This document shows, in pieces, positions 37,261 to 50,400 of a stretch of 64,000 nucleotides of DNA. Source of the DNA: Capsicum annuum (lineage: Eukaryota > Streptophyta > Magnoliopsida > Solanales > Solanaceae); the NCBI RefSeq assembly GCF_002878395.1, contig NC_061122.1, forward strand, positions 83,113,455-83,177,454. Direction: 5' to 3'. Within the stretch, counting starts at the first letter, position 1, and each line of letters begins with the position of its first letter. The position numbers and the translations under genes are program-made. The notes under the pieces are model-generated. The model had not been told where the DNA came from. It searched no databases and worked only from the letters and a program-made list of their open reading frames with translations.

Positions 37261-38690
37261 AATCGTTCTCCTATCCTACCTTCATGAGAACCTCTATAAG
37301 AACCCTAGGGACCACTCGTAAGACCATTTATACCATCTTTAGCTGGGGGTGGAATTCCTTAAATCAATGGAATACACTAAAATAAAGGAACCATTGCTCC
37401 ATAACTGGGGCACTCTCTCAAAAAATTAGCAAAAGCTCTAAAACCATAACATACCCCAGGTATTATACCAAAAAAAGAATATTTGGCTGACCCAAAATAA
37501 CCACAACAACTATAATAGATATAATACAAACCCCTCGATGATAGACCATTACCCTAGCCAAGACGGTCACAAAAATTAGACTGGTCTCCATCGGTAATTG
37601 AAAGAGCAATTCGATGGGACTACTAGATAGACCCTAAAATTGGTATGACTAATGTGGAGGGTACCGACCTTGAAAAGCACTAACTTTGAACTATGAGCCA
37701 CTACAGCTCCCGCTAAAACTACCCTAATATTATGGCCTCTTATTTTTATCCCTTGGGTTTTGTGATATATATCTTCCATAGCCTGAGAATGATAAAAAAC
37801 TTTGGCAAAAGACCTTCCCAGAACAACCATATTCTATGTAGACTTATAAAGAAGAAGTCATAATACCCAAATAAATCATTAAACTCCCTCATATTCAATA
37901 GTCAGAATAGAAGTAGCGTGTCTAGAAAAATCATAAAATTATGATTCGTACTCAAAAATTGTCATGGATCCCTATTCCAACCTTGAGAACTTATCTCTCA
38001 AATGAACCCTGAAACTTTGAGCCATATACTTCTCTAAGAAGATCTTAGAGAATTGAGTCCATATCAATGGGGAAGATCCAGTTAGCTTGGAATCAAGATG
38101 ACCTCTCCACCACTATCAATATGCCAAGTCCAACTAAAAAGTATTGTAATCCACACTATGAGTCATAACTATGCATAAATTATGGATCACAACCTAATAA
38201 ACAATTAAGAACTCATGTGTATCCTCTCCCGGTACTCTAGAAAACCTAAGTAAAGCTAATTTCAAGAACTTACCTAACATATTCTTCCTTTTAATAGACA
38301 TAGCAGGTTGGAAAAGCACTTACTGAGAAACTATCAATAGGGAAGCTACTTGTGTAGAAGGGACATTAACTCTAAGAGCCATAACTATATTCTATGCCCC
38401 TACCTCAGTACAATTTTGATACATAGACCGTGCACTATCTGATAGTACACCACCAAGAAATCCTAAAAAGTTCAACTAAAGCATCCCTGAGAACTAAAGA
38501 AGAAATAAACCCCTGGTAAAGCCTAGTTTGGTCCTTGGCTCACTACTGGCTGGGGCAGAAGAATTTTTGGCTCTAGGATAGTGATAGGGACTGGTGAAGG
38601 CCCTTTATCCTGGCCCCTAGATGGGGATACATCCCTAGGGTATCTATGACCTCTAGGTCATCTATGAATAGAAATAGAATCCATAGGCTC
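37261..38690 (-). pseudogene. Element A gag, degraded
   Basis: The probable start is in MDSISIHR (about 38680), followed by a Pro/Arg-rich stretch. The core near 37990-37870 contains RDKFSRLE and FYDFSRHATSIL, closely resembling the gag of element B. An open frame at 37830-37576 covers the Ser/His-rich region before protease. No intact CCHC knuckle is visible. Several stops are present. Confidence 0.72.
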
Positions 38691-38929
38691 AGTCTTGAGA
38701 CCCTTATCTCATATAACAATAACACATATCCTAACTATCTTTGATAGAGTAAAACCTAAGGAATGATTTAAAAACTAACTCATAATTTTAGCACAAAATG
38801 AGTGGAGAAAGTAAAGAACACCTAAGAATATTCTATATCCTCTCACAGATAAAAAACAAATGTTATCATTCTAATCTATGGACTCTACTAAACACTTAAT
38901 GTTGTACCAACAATACTAGTGAAACTTAT

Positions 38930-38940
38930 GCTTGATACCA
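38930..38940 (-). other. Primer-binding site of element A
   Basis: Minus strand TGGTATCAAGC, three bases from the 5' LTR. Eight leading bases match the plant Met-tRNA site. Confidence 0.72.
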
Positions 38941-38943
38941 ATT

Positions 38944-41675
38944 TTTCATAACATAAATTATGATTCATGATGACATCTACTTTATCCTGCCAGTAAGTAA
39001 GTCAAACCATATCCCAAAGCTATAAGCAATAGGCTAACTTTGTCGAAAATAGCTAAAAAGCCAAAAATTAGCAGTTAATAAGTTAAAAACCAATAAAGCA
39101 ATTATAAAAGTCAATAGATAGATAGATAGATAAAAGGGTCAACAACCATCCCAAGACTCAATAATGTCGGTATAAGAGCTACTATAAAAATAAGTATTAA
39201 ATAGTCAAATATGAATAGTCAAATATAATCAGTCTCAAAATAAAAGACTAGACCCAGATAAATAGAAGAAAAAAGGGTAACTCTGACTCTAAGAGCTCAC
39301 CCCAATCTTAGAAATCAACCCTGCATAAGCTTTAAATTACTGGCAGCTACTAGTACTTAGTGCACCAAAAAGGTACGAAAGTATAGTATAAGTACCAAAA
39401 CCATGTGTACTCAGTAGGCATCATCGACCGAGTGAGCTATAACATAATATAAATAAGATAACATACAAGATAAAGTAAACTAAGTCAAGGTAAATGTCAA
39501 ACCTAAAAATAAGATCCAACATTGTGGTACATGAATAAATAAATACATATGAAACAGTAATGCAAGGATCACACAACTATAACTAGAAGATTAGCCCTGA
39601 TAATCCAATAAGTGGACAAGTAAATAACCCAATGCAGGCTCCCTAAGCCTAAAGGGTACAATTAAGGGAAATAAACAACCACAATTTAGCAATTACCATG
39701 CCATAACCGACAATCTATTCGAACTATATCATTTTATAATTACCTCCCAAAATGTCATACTTGAACTGGAATTTAACAAAATCATTATTATTATCATTCT
39801 CTAGAATTGAATCAAAACTCATTTGATCAACATCATTATCATATGCTAGACTTGAACCAAAACATATATTATCAACATCATCATTATATGTCGTACTAGA
39901 ATCGAAACTCATATAACATTATAATCATTAATTTTTTTAACTCAAATAGGGACTCATATATTATTAGACCATATAAAAAACCTACAATCATAAGTCATAT
40001 CCTTAAATCACAACTATTATCCATCGAAACTTACCCAAAATTAGCACTAACTCTAAATTGCCTAACTTTCATAATCAATAAGTATCTAATATATTCAAAG
40101 TCCAAAAATAAGAATTAATGGGTATATCATGCATAAGTAAGTATACAAAAGCTAACATGAGTCTTGGCCTAAGGTGGGTCGGAGGGGCCCACTTCAAATC
40201 CCCAAAGTCAATTTAAGGCAAATTCTGCCCCATACTAGGCTAAGGCATCTAAACTTATTCCTAGATATTAATTAATCCATAAATAGCCCTAATATTCAAT
40301 TTACCCTACACACGAGCAACCAAGTCAATTACGCCTAAATTACGATTTCAAGCTAGCCTAATTAGTCCAGATAAACCAAATATTATCAATCATACCTCCA
40401 ACAGCTAAATCTATCCTATATCTTGCATAATATTATAATATTAATATGAAATAGCTCAATCTATGAGGAGGGTAAAGATAGCCTACTTGGACGCCGAAGA
40501 AAAGTCCGAAGAATTTATTAAACCACCGATTTCCCTTTTCGAGAAGCTTCTTCAAGGTGCCATGCTATCAAAAAATACAATCTACTCATAAAAATAATAA
40601 CAGTGATATCCATAATGCACTATTGTTCTTTGGGGCCCATTTATGAAATGGTACTTTTGAAACCAACACAACGTTCTCAAGGAACATTTACCCTCTAAAA
40701 TGGGTGAATTTTGAGCTCTAATAATTCTATAATCAAGCCACCAAGATTCTAGTGGTTTAAAAAAAATGAAGGGATTAACAATGTAATTAATGGATGCTTA
40801 CCAAAAATTCAATGAAGAATTGCATAAATTAATAATACCAAAGTCTCATGATCACCCACAATTGGTTCTCCTAAATTTTCCCCATTTTTGGGGTTCATAT
40901 TGAGAATGGGTGAAAATGGTGAAATTTGGGCTATGTGGGATATTTATACCCTTCACAAGCCCATATTTGTCACTTAAGTGGACATCAGGCCGCTTAAGTA
41001 AATATCTCTTCAGCGACCAGGTGTCGTCCTCACGACACTAGAAGCCTCAAAATTTATTGTTTAACTGACACTGGTATCACTTAACATTCATTTACTTATG
41101 CAAAATCTACTTTGCTTATACGATACCAGTTGGCCAAGCCAGGTCGCTTAAGTAGTCGGTTGGTTGCATAAGCAATTCACCAGACACTTTTCCAAGTCTC
41201 CACCAACCCCTCAATATTTATTCAAAAACTTGTATATGCAAATAAACTATGCTACCCTATAAAATTCAATATTTATGACTCAATGGCGCACTTGAAATTT
41301 CCATCCAAGGTTATTTCAATGAAAAGTGAGTCCCGTACTCACTTGCTATTTTTCTTAACCTTCAAAAATAGCCCAAAATGAGTTTTCAATCCTTGGACAC
41401 AAACCAAGAGTTCACCCAACCTAAAATAAATATTTTGGAGATATTAGAATAGTCAAAATAGGCATACAAGGTTGTTTCATAGAATTTTTTGCCTGGTAGC
41501 GAATATGAACCAACAAAGATTTCAAAATAGGGAATTGGCTCTAAAAAATAAATGAATTGCCCTATAATTCAACTATCAATTCCAGCAAGTCATAAATGAC
41601 CTGGTAAAGCTATAGAAAAGCTTTAAATAGCTAAAATGAGTGGAAATACAGAAAATGACCTAGAGGGTCGTTACA
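38944..41675 (-). repeat. 5' LTR of element A
   Basis: This 2732-bp LTR reads TGTAACGACCCTCTAGG on the minus strand and ends beside the primer site. A TATAAATA box lies on the minus strand at 40941-40948, and a cluster of GTCGC, GCGAT and CACTTAAGTG motifs at 40958-41195. A short GATA array is at 39115-39133. The frame at 39912-39724 is low-complexity chance coding. Confidence 0.9.
40941..40948 (-). promoter_or_regulatory. TATA box of the element A 5' LTR
   Basis: TATAAATA on the minus strand, conserved with 1092-1099 in the 3' LTR; the motif cluster lies directly upstream. Confidence 0.62.
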
Positions 41676-41680
41676 CATCC

Positions 41681-43928
41681 TTACTTAAAAAATAAATGAG
41701 GATGTAATCTATGAAGGCTATAACAAATATGTCCATGTACTACTTGGACACCTTGTTCATCAAGTCCATAAAAACTACTAGAGCATTCATTATTCCAAAA
41801 GACATACAACAAATTCAAAGTGACCATACTGAGTTGTAAAGGTGATATTTTAAATGAGACAGTCTCTAACTCTGAGTTTATAATAGTGTGATAGTTGATG
41901 ATAGTAAGATTTGAGGTTTGTCTTAGAAAAGAAACTTTCACCCTAAAGTTGTTCAAACAAGTCATCAATCCTGGGGATGAGATACATATTTTTAATTGTG
42001 ACCATGCTCAATTAGTGATATTTGATGCAGAATCTAAGAGAATCATCTTTCTTTCACATCAAAAGAATTTGAGTGCCATTTGGTAAGGGGTTCGTCCTGA
42101 TTAAACCTTTATCTAAGAGGTACTTTATCTATTTCATCAAATCTTTAGGCTCAACTGGGGTTGTTCTATAGGTTGGAATAGAAATAGATTAGGTATCTTG
42201 AAGGATATCTAGTCTAAAGTCAATTTTCCTTTTGAGAGAAACTCTGAGTAGGTCTTCTGGAAATATTTTTGGGAATTCATTTACCACAGAAACTAACCCA
42301 AGAGTTGGGATTTTGGATTTTGAATCCTTAACCTAGAAAAAATGGTAGATACACCCTTGAGAGATCAACTTTCTAAACTTAAGGTAAGAGTTAAGCCTAT
42401 AGGCATTGAGGTACTACCTTTTCACTATATGACTGTCTCATTTAGAAACTAAAATTAGACTACTTTGTTTCTATAATCAACTGAGGTAGAGCAAGAGTGA
42501 AGCCAATCTATACCATGATTGACATAAAATGTGACAATATCGAACTCTATAAGATTAACTTAGGTGACTTTTAGGGAAACTGTAACTGGTCAATTTTTGT
42601 ATACTTGTTTTCTTATGACTAAGTCACCAACTAGATTAGAGACTATGATAGGTTATGATAGGATTTTGGGACTGACACCAAACTCTACTGCTATATAAAG
42701 AGTTATAAAAAAAGTGTAGCTCCAAGATCTAATGACGCATAAACATGAATGTGAAAAACATGTAACATACTAGTGACTACCTCAGGAGAACCCTCCTGAT
42801 CCTGTCAAGTTTGAAGGGCATAGAATCTATTGTAATGCTATCCACCAGCTAAATTAGACAAGGCACCCAATTGAGTAGGGAAACCTGTGGGAATTGCTGA
42901 AGAATTTGATTGGCTTTGCTAACGGGTATCTTAACCTTTCTAATAATTCACTGGATATTCCCTTAGCATGTAGCCTGGTTTCTACGACACTTATTTTCTA
43001 CTGGGTTGTCATGACTATTATTCATATTGCCCTCAAAATCAGAGTCAGGTGCCCTATAAGGGTGATCCTACCTAAACTTAGGCATTGAGGCACTAAGAGA
43101 AGATGAGCTAGTAGTTGAAGATTTTTGTCAAAATTGAGAATGGTTTCTACCATCTAACCTTTGGGCGCTCTTTTTCCCTCTTCTTTTCCTTAAATTTTTT
43201 TCCTCTATCTACTTATCATGGACTATCAATTTGTAGATGTCCATTTCCCACACCAATATGGTATTCTAGCACTCCTTTACCATATCCTCTGAAATACCAA
43301 ACATTAACTTTCTCATGCAGTCCCTATAATTAGAAACTATAGCTAGAGCATACCTCACCAATTGAGTAAATTTGAGGAAATATTCCTGTATAACTCATGC
43401 TACCCTAGATCAGATTTATGAACTTCTTTACCTTCGCATCCCTCAACTTAAAAAAGAAAACTTATCCAAAAAATATAACTACAAACTCACCTAATTCTAT
43501 CAGTTCTATGTATTTACCCTTATTCTCCTTCCACTATTTGTACTAGACATGAGCTACACCTTATAGTTGATATGTATCTAGGTCAGTGCTCTCGGCTAGG
43601 GTAACACCTATAATTTCTATAACTTTTGGAATACTATCCAAGAACTCCTATGGATATTCCACTAACTTAGGAAAAAAAGCACTAGAGGATACATCTGAGT
43701 GAAGTCTCAGACTTTTATTGTTGTTACATTTGCTGCTGGGCTAGCTAATACCATGGTAGGTTGGATATTAAGAGAAGTCATGAACTGGGATAAGGCTATA
43801 AAATCATCCCTAAATTTTGCATGGGAGAGTTGTTTGTTAATAGGGTTTTCTAGATCTAGTGATATTTTTTGATACTCCACTTTACTCTTATTTCCACTCC
43901 TCCTTTTATTTGTCCTCTTTAGAGTCAT
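41681..43928 (-). pseudogene. Element F gag and proximal pol (RT cut off after its catalytic motif)
   Basis: The gag start is at 43928 (MTLKRTNKRRSGNK); the N-terminal frame is open to 43707. The capsid core includes LRDAKVKKFINL (near 43450). The RT is seen at 41990-41681 with PRIDDLFEQL, YGHFEFVV and FIDYILIYF, where the second catalytic Asp is Tyr. The coding ends exactly at the element A LTR. The region 42100-43400 holds decayed nucleocapsid, protease and RT start without long frames. Confidence 0.75.
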
Positions 43929-44130
43929 ATTCAGTAAATGCAAAGAGAATAAGTTATAAGAATTTTTTAATAGGGCTCATACTCTAGCATATGACATGAG
44001 CATGAAAGAAGGAAAACTTTTCCAAAAATTTCTAATAGGGTCTCGCTCATATGTGTGGCACATTTTACACCCATGAATAAAACTCTATTTAATGCAGATT
44101 TCAGACACCCTAGGATACTTCAACTTGTTC

Positions 44131-44141
44131 CTCTGATACCA
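44131..44141 (-). other. Primer-binding site of element F
   Basis: Minus strand TGGTATCAGAG, four bases from the LTR: a near-complete plant Met-tRNA site in the same context as T. Confidence 0.82.
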
Positions 44142-44145
44142 AGTT

Positions 44146-45551
44146 TGTTATGAAACTAGACTATCCTCTAGTTGTAAAATGGTTCTTATAATCACAAGTG
44201 ACTCCAAGCTAACCCATGGCCTAGGAAAACACTAAGAAATATAGTTAATAGTAGATAAAATAACAATGCAAAAGCTAAACTTGAAAAATATAATAAATAT
44301 CTAAAGGAAATCAAAAATATCGCTAAACAAGTCTGATATCAAAACCAAACCTCTAACTATATATATCAAAAAAGTATCTACTATGATGAGTTGCTTGGAC
44401 AAGCCCCCCATCTAAATCTAACTATCTAAGAACTAGGAACGCTAAAGACAATATGAAATAAAAATGGGACTCTAGTCCTTGCATGATGAAGACTCACCAA
44501 AAATGCTAATGCTTATATGAGATAAGATCTTCCTAAGTGCAATTAGGATGCTGAGCGTCTAAACCTGTATTATACGATAATATAATATAAGAAAAGTATG
44601 TGATCAGTACTTTGAATGTACTGACTATGTGAGATATGAAAAACTAACATGATCTGAACATGGAACATATAGCATGATAACTAGTGCAAGACTAAGTAAT
44701 AAGCATATGTTATAAACTAAATTGAATAACTAAAATACAAGGTTATGGCAAAATCTAAAATATGAGCTATAACTATGGACTGTGGGGGCTTCTAAAAACT
44801 GATATATCCTAATATGAGCTAACGGGGGTCTAACCTTTAACCCTAGCTGGAAGGGTTTTTAGTACCTTGGTAAGGGTACGACCATAGACTAATGTGGATC
44901 CACTAAGATTATGTCCAAAAGGACTAAGGTGTCAATCTTGATCTGAGGTGTGACCCTTTAGAACCTAAGATGGTGTTGTAGTTTTAGGACTTAGGGACTT
45001 TTACTAAAGTTCTCAATCTAATTGGTGGATGAGCCTTCATCTTTGCACCTGCTTGGCACTAAGTACTCCTCCCAACATCATGACATTAGTAAATCTATAT
45101 TGCCCAATGATGGTAATAATCTAATAATGGAAATAAATATATTATCTAATAACAATAAAAACAATTAAAATGGGGGAATATAACATTCCATAGTATATTC
45201 ATAAATTGATTGAATTATTAAAATTTAATGATTCAGGTCCAACAATCATAAGTTTTACCATTTGACTAGGTTTAAGGATCATGGTAAAATAAAAACACAA
45301 GAAATTTATTTCAAATGAGAATTATTATGACACTAAGAAAATAAAATATCAAGGAACCTACCAATACCCATACCCTAGGTTGTGAAAAATGGAATTATGC
45401 AAGAAAATTAAGTTAACCTTGGGACCTTATTGGTGAAATTTAATCTATTGATGAAGCCCACATACCTAGAGATGAGAACTCAAAAGAATTCCTTAGAGTT
45501 AGATGCCTGAGGAAGATAAACCCTAACTGGCTTTAAGAAAAAAAATTAACT
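44146..45551 (-). repeat. 5' LTR of element F, part 1
   Basis: Begins TGTTATGAAAC (plus) next to the primer site and stops at the G2 insertion. It shares the ordered blocks of the T LTR 3' half in inverse orientation. No gene is seen. Confidence 0.72.
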
Positions 45552-47329
45552 TGGAATGACCCTTTTGGTCATTTCTCATATTTCCTCTCATATTTAATAT
45601 TTGAGCTTCTCAATGTCTTCCCTAAGTCATTTATGACTTACTGGGACTGAACTTTTGGTTACTTGGTAGTTCGTTTGGTTTTTAGAACCAATTCCCTGTT
45701 TGGAAGTCTTCATTCATTCAAAATGGACACTAGGTAAAAACTTTAGTAAAATGATCTTGTATACAAATTTTGACTGTGACAATAGCTCTAGAATATTGAT
45801 ATTAGTTTAGGTAGACCTTAAGTTTGTGTCCCAATGCTCTCAAGCTCATTTTGACCTATTAGTCAAAAAGTTGGAAATTTATAAAAATGGGTGTAGAACC
45901 CATATTTGGTAAAAAATATCTTTTATTAAAAATACAACTGTTCCAACGTATTTAAAATATTGAATTTAGTGTGGTTGCATAGTTCATTTGTGAAAATCAA
46001 ATTCCGAATGAATCCCTAGGCATCATTGCAAACTTGGAAAAATTTCTAAGTTGCTGGTACTGGTGTCATGGCAATCTCTCAAGGATCACTAATATCACAC
46101 TATGGAGATTGTGGTAAGGCCTATTAAAATTGTAACATGAAAATTATAGTCCTATTGACGACAATCGCAATATCTTTTTGCCTAAAAGGTCTATTTAAAT
46201 AGGGCCCAATGTCGGGAATTTGGGCATATCCTCTTAATACTTGAGACCTAAACACCCTAAATGGGTATGATGACTCAAAATTGAGTCCTTTAGGTGTATT
46301 TGTAGTTTTATAAACATCTTTTATCATGATTATCATCAAAATTAATGTAAGATTTTATCACATTATAGATAAATTTCTTGGTTTTTAACCAAAACCCCAA
46401 ATTCACTTACGGCTATATTTTAGACCAATATTTTCTTGGCTTACACCTATTTTTTAGGTTTTTGATTCCATATTATTGATATCATATTGGTTTGGCTTTG
46501 AAAACATATTTTCTATAAATGGGACCCACTTGAGGTTTTTGGTTTCATTTGTGGACCCAAAGCACAATGGTGCAATATGGGTATCATTATTCTTGTATGG
46601 ATGAGTAGATTATGATTTTGATAGTATGATGGCATTTTTGGATTGTGAATTAAAGACAACCATGTGTTGAATGATATAAGGTTTTTCGTTTGGCTTTATG
46701 ATAGGCTTTCGTCTACTTTTCTTCATATATGATGTGTGATATATATTGTGTATGAATATAAATGCTAAGATTTATTATGAGTAGAATAACTTAGTCTTAA
46801 ATATTTACCTTTGGAAATTAGATAAGGGTTTTGGACCCATAAGGTGGTATGTTTATGACCTTTTTAGAATCCAATTACCTTCTTCCAAGATTGGACTAAT
46901 TTATGGCATGGATATGATGTGATGTTAGACTTGGTATATGGTTTTGGCATTAGAAGTATGGTTAGTATATTTGACCTTAGTTGGGCTGGCCTAGTAGATC
47001 TTGAAACCTTGATTTGGGTAAAATTAACTTAAATGCCCATGTTTCTAGTCAAAGTTCCATCTTAGGTTTGGTTATGGTTGACTTGACATCTAAAATTTGA
47101 ACTAGATACCTTATCCCAGTTTGGGGTATAAGTAGCCTAAATATGGAAATTGAGGATTAGAAGTGGGATCGTCCGGCCCACCTTAGTCCAAGACTTATGT
47201 TAGCCTTCAAGGACTTATTTATGGATGTTAGGCATAGTTGGGACTAGTAAACTTAGTGTAAGGTTACTTGGTGGTTTTTCGATTAGTGATGATATTTTCC
47301 CCGGATAATTTCTAATGGCTTATGGACAT

Positions 47330-47660
47330 GATATCCCTTATAGAAATGATATTGGACCATTAGAGATGTTATTTTCTCTTAAATATGATTTTAGCCTTTA
47401 GAGATATTATTCCTCGTAGATATAATAATTGGCCTATAGAGATGATATTTCTCATAGTCATGATACATGACCTATAGATACAAGATGCCTCATAGATGTG
47501 ATATGCCTCGTAGTTATGAGGGATTCTTATTGATAGATTATGCCTCCAAGAAGTGAGACACCTCTTATATGTGAGATGATTATTGATATGCTTTATAGCT
47601 TATAGAAATGTTATGCCTCGTGCTTACACTATGGCCTATAGCTATGATATGATTTATATA
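47330..47660. repeat. Imperfect tandem repeat in G2 (ATGCCTCATAGATATGA type)
   Basis: Units of roughly 25-30 bp built on TAGAxATGATATGCCTCGTAG recur about ten times with drift. The array lies inside the LTR and contributes to its length. Confidence 0.6.
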
Positions 47661-47820
47661 TATAGGATTATTGGTATGAGATCCGATACGTATACGGGTC
47701 TAAGGTAGTGATTATAATGTCGTAATTATCTTGGACACATTATTAGCTAAGGGACATGTTATGATATGAGTTGATCATCCGAGAAGTGTTTCTCCTTGCA
47801 AAGAGTGTGATTGTAGTTTA

Positions 47821-47826
<6 letters not shown>

Positions 47827-47858
<32 letters not shown>
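47827..47858. repeat. TA microsatellite
   Basis: About 16 TA units in the LTR G2. A second TA run of about 12 units lies at 48297-48321. Confidence 0.9.
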
Positions 47859-47860
<2 letters not shown>

Positions 47861-48396
47861 TATTGATATACATCTCTCTAATATGGGACAGAGAAAGATA
47901 CAATATGATATTTATGACTCCAATGTTTGAATACTGGTTTTGGAATGCATAGATTTGGTACGTTCATGCTCGTTGTGTTAATGATTGATACAAATTTGAT
48001 TAGATTATAACATTATTATGGTTTTCACTAACTAAGAGTTATAGCTCATAATGTATTTCTTTATAATAATAGATGGCACTTTAATGAATAATTTATAGAT
48101 AAAAGAGGTTAATAATGATATTTTAAAGACTTGACCGAGATAAGTTTTGATCTATGATTTGATACTACTAATTACTCTGGTCATCAAAGATTTTGACCCT
48201 TTCTACACTTTAAAATGATTAGTCCTGAAGATTATTTTGGGTGATGGATTTACGAACATACATTTTTTTAGCCACGGCTTGAGTCTATGCACCTACTATA
48301 TATATATATATATATATATATGCTTATTGATAATGTGATATGGATTATAAATGATGAATTATGGACATATACTCTATATTTCTTATCTTTGCATGA

Positions 48397-48512
48397 TCAT
48401 TTACTTTACCCCTCATAGGGCTTGTCTTTACTTTAGCCCTTGTGGGGTTTGCACTTGACTTTAGCCCTCGTGGGACTTGCACTTTACTTTAGCCATTGTA
48501 GGGCTCGCTCTC
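48397..48512. repeat. Tandem repeat of about 34-bp units in G2
   Basis: Units of the form TTTAGCCCTTGTGGGGCTTGCAC recur three to four times. A matching inverse array with fewer units is in G1 at 32483-32530. Confidence 0.75.
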
Positions 48513-49914
48513 TATTATTGATATTGATTTAAATATTATGATAATATGACGATATTCGATAAGTTCAGAGGATATTATGATGATGTGATGATACCCAGTA
48601 AGGTTAGAGGATGATTATGATGATAATGGCTGTGATACTGATGGTTATGATATCATGGATTTTTTTGCATTCAAACTTATATGTGCATCGCCTATCACCC
48701 ATACGCGCCTATGTCTATCAGCTGGTATGGGATGACTATATAGATATAGGTGATGACTAATCCTTGTATTATTGCATATTGATTGAACCGTTTAATCCTG
48801 AGGTAGTAGGGGACACATAGGCTCCTCTATGTACTTAATTATCCAAAATAGCCGGTTACTACCACTATTATTAATATTGTTATTATCACTATTATGATCG
48901 TTGTAATGTCTAGCTTATGATAGATTTGTCATTGATTCGGTATTATGATTTCAGGTATGATTCTAGCCTCTTCTATCTTACGATTTCATTATTATGCCCA
49001 ATAAATTCCAAATGAGAAAAATAGATTAGAAACCCGGAGTATGTTAGTACTAAATCCTGATAGAATTATAATAAGGCCTTAAAATGGGGACATAATGATA
49101 TAGGATGTTCTTCGAGTTAACCTTTTAATTGTATATATATAGATCAAGATATATGTAGCTATGGTATTACTGTATATTACTTCTTTCATTATTCATACTG
49201 TATATTCATTTTGTGGCCTTGTATATTTCTATATAATCTTCTTTCATCCTTTATTCATATATTGGCTATGATACACGCATAGTGTTGAGATTTCTGAGTA
49301 TGGATGGAATAGGATAGTTCATCCTCAATACTTTCTTAGCCTTATTATATTAGTCTATTGGACATGAATAGGATAAGCTATCCTTATTATCTCATTGGCT
49401 ATTTTGTGGTTGCTAAACATTAGGTGTAATATCTATTTTATTGATACGTTATATATATCTACTTTATATTTGGAGCTCAGTTTGTAATGTACCATTTGTT
49501 GGTACTCATACTATAATTCTGCAGCATACAGATCATAGTACGAGTTATCACTATTGATGTGTGTGTCGTGGAATGAAACCGTGGTTCGAAGACTTAGAGT
49601 GATTTCCTGTTATTTGGAGTATTACTTATCTCTCTCTCATGTATTAGACTAGTCTCTATGTTGTATTTGGAGATAATTTATATCAGTATGCTCATTGTAC
49701 TTCACTTTCTATTCTTGTATTATTAGAAGCTCTAATACTAAACCACCAGGTTTTGGGATTTATTTATGTTTTTGATCTTTTATTACATTTATTCTGCATT
49801 CTTTAATAATTTTATTTGGTAATCTGTTACTATCCATTTTGGACTACAGGTTTGTCTTTTCTACAGGTGGATTATAGTAGGCTCCATCATGATCTAAGAA
49901 ATTGGGTCGTGACA

Positions 49915-50400
49915 TGATTCTTTTTCCCTTTTGAAGTTAAGTGTCGGATGAAATTCTAAGTAATGAGAGCTTAGGGTATTATTTAGCCTAATAATCACCC
50001 TTGGAATCCCAAAATGATATAGCATTGATATTAAAAGAGTGGGAAAATGCTAATTTTTCTCTTAAAATATCATAACTACAAACTATGGGGAGAAATATAT
50101 GAGACCTTCCCATGATTGTGGGAACAACTAACAATCATAGATTGAGTTTGTGGTTGGGATCTAGATGTGAAATCTCTCAACATAATCAGATGAGCCTTGG
50201 TATAATTGTGGCTTCTACATACGATTGTACCTTGGTTCATATGTTCATTGGTTACATCAAGGGCATCTGTAAGACTCACGATCATGCATGGGATAATGGT
50301 TTAAAAAATAATCATGGTTATGTCTTGTTGCATGAGGGTACACTTTGTCAAATTGAAGAAGTTAGGATCATCTTGATTAGATAAAACCATTTTACGTTCA
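49915..50400 (-). repeat. 5' LTR of element F, part 2
   Basis: A continuation of the F LTR after G2, ending with a plus CA near 50400. On the minus strand its start reads TGAACGTAAAATGG. It holds an inverted motif pair, CCCATGATTGTGGG (50109-50122), and other ATGATCG/CGATCAT-type words to 50290. The overlapping plus and minus open frames at 50076-50384 are chance. Confidence 0.55.

Larger units (their letters stand above)
1..41675 (-). mobile_element. Element A: chromovirus-type Ty3/Gypsy retrotransposon, split by nested insertions
   Basis: The element reads on the minus strand. Its own parts are the 3' LTR (1-1815, cut by the window edge), integrase C-terminus and chromodomain (26834-28125), gag to integrase N-terminus (35050-38690), primer-binding site (38930-38940) and 5' LTR (38944-41675). 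The two LTRs align collinearly for about 1.8 kb. Two foreign blocks interrupt it: element B with its guests (1819-26828) and solo LTR G1 (28126-35044). Removing G1 brings two halves of the same integrase zinc-finger region together, which shows that both internal pieces belong to one element. It was inserted into the RT of element F: coding of F stops at 41676, next to the start of the A LTR. The candidate target duplication on the right is CATCC (41676-41680); its partner lies left of the window. Confidence 0.85.
45552..49914 (+). mobile_element. Solo LTR G2
   Basis: A 4363-bp LTR running TGGAATGACCC to GGGTCGTGACA with no internal region. It aligns inversely along its length with G1. The flanks TAACT and TGATT differ by two transitions, so the duplication is uncertain. 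It contains several tandem repeats and two TA microsatellites. It is probably inserted in the LTR of element F, because related LTR sequence continues at 49915. There is no gene in these 4.4 kb. Confidence 0.72.
41676..50400 (-). mobile_element. Element F: Tekay-like Ty3/Gypsy element, left part outside the window
   Basis: This minus-strand element has a 5' LTR (44146-45551 plus 49915 to about 50400, split by solo LTR G2), a primer site, gag and RT. Element A interrupts it at 41676. The LTR shares blocks with T, such as the CCTTCCAGCTAGGGTTA region near 44850, and the sequence between LTR and primer site is the same as in T. Its right boundary near 50400 (plus CA end) is estimated from where Athila-like coding resumes. 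Confidence 0.7.

Noticed and set aside
28126..41675. G1 and the 38944-41675 LTR taken as the two LTRs of one element
   Set aside because: Their sequences and lengths differ, G1 has its own GTGAG duplications, and the element A integrase continues on both sides of G1.
47827..48321. TA runs as promoters
   Set aside because: Pure dinucleotide microsatellites in a solo LTR, with no downstream coding.
45547..49919. A clear target duplication for G2
   Set aside because: TAACT and TGATT differ at two of five positions; this is kept only as possible.
50076..50384. Overlapping plus and minus ORFs as genes
   Set aside because: They lie in LTR sequence of element F and overlap its motif cluster; no domain is seen.
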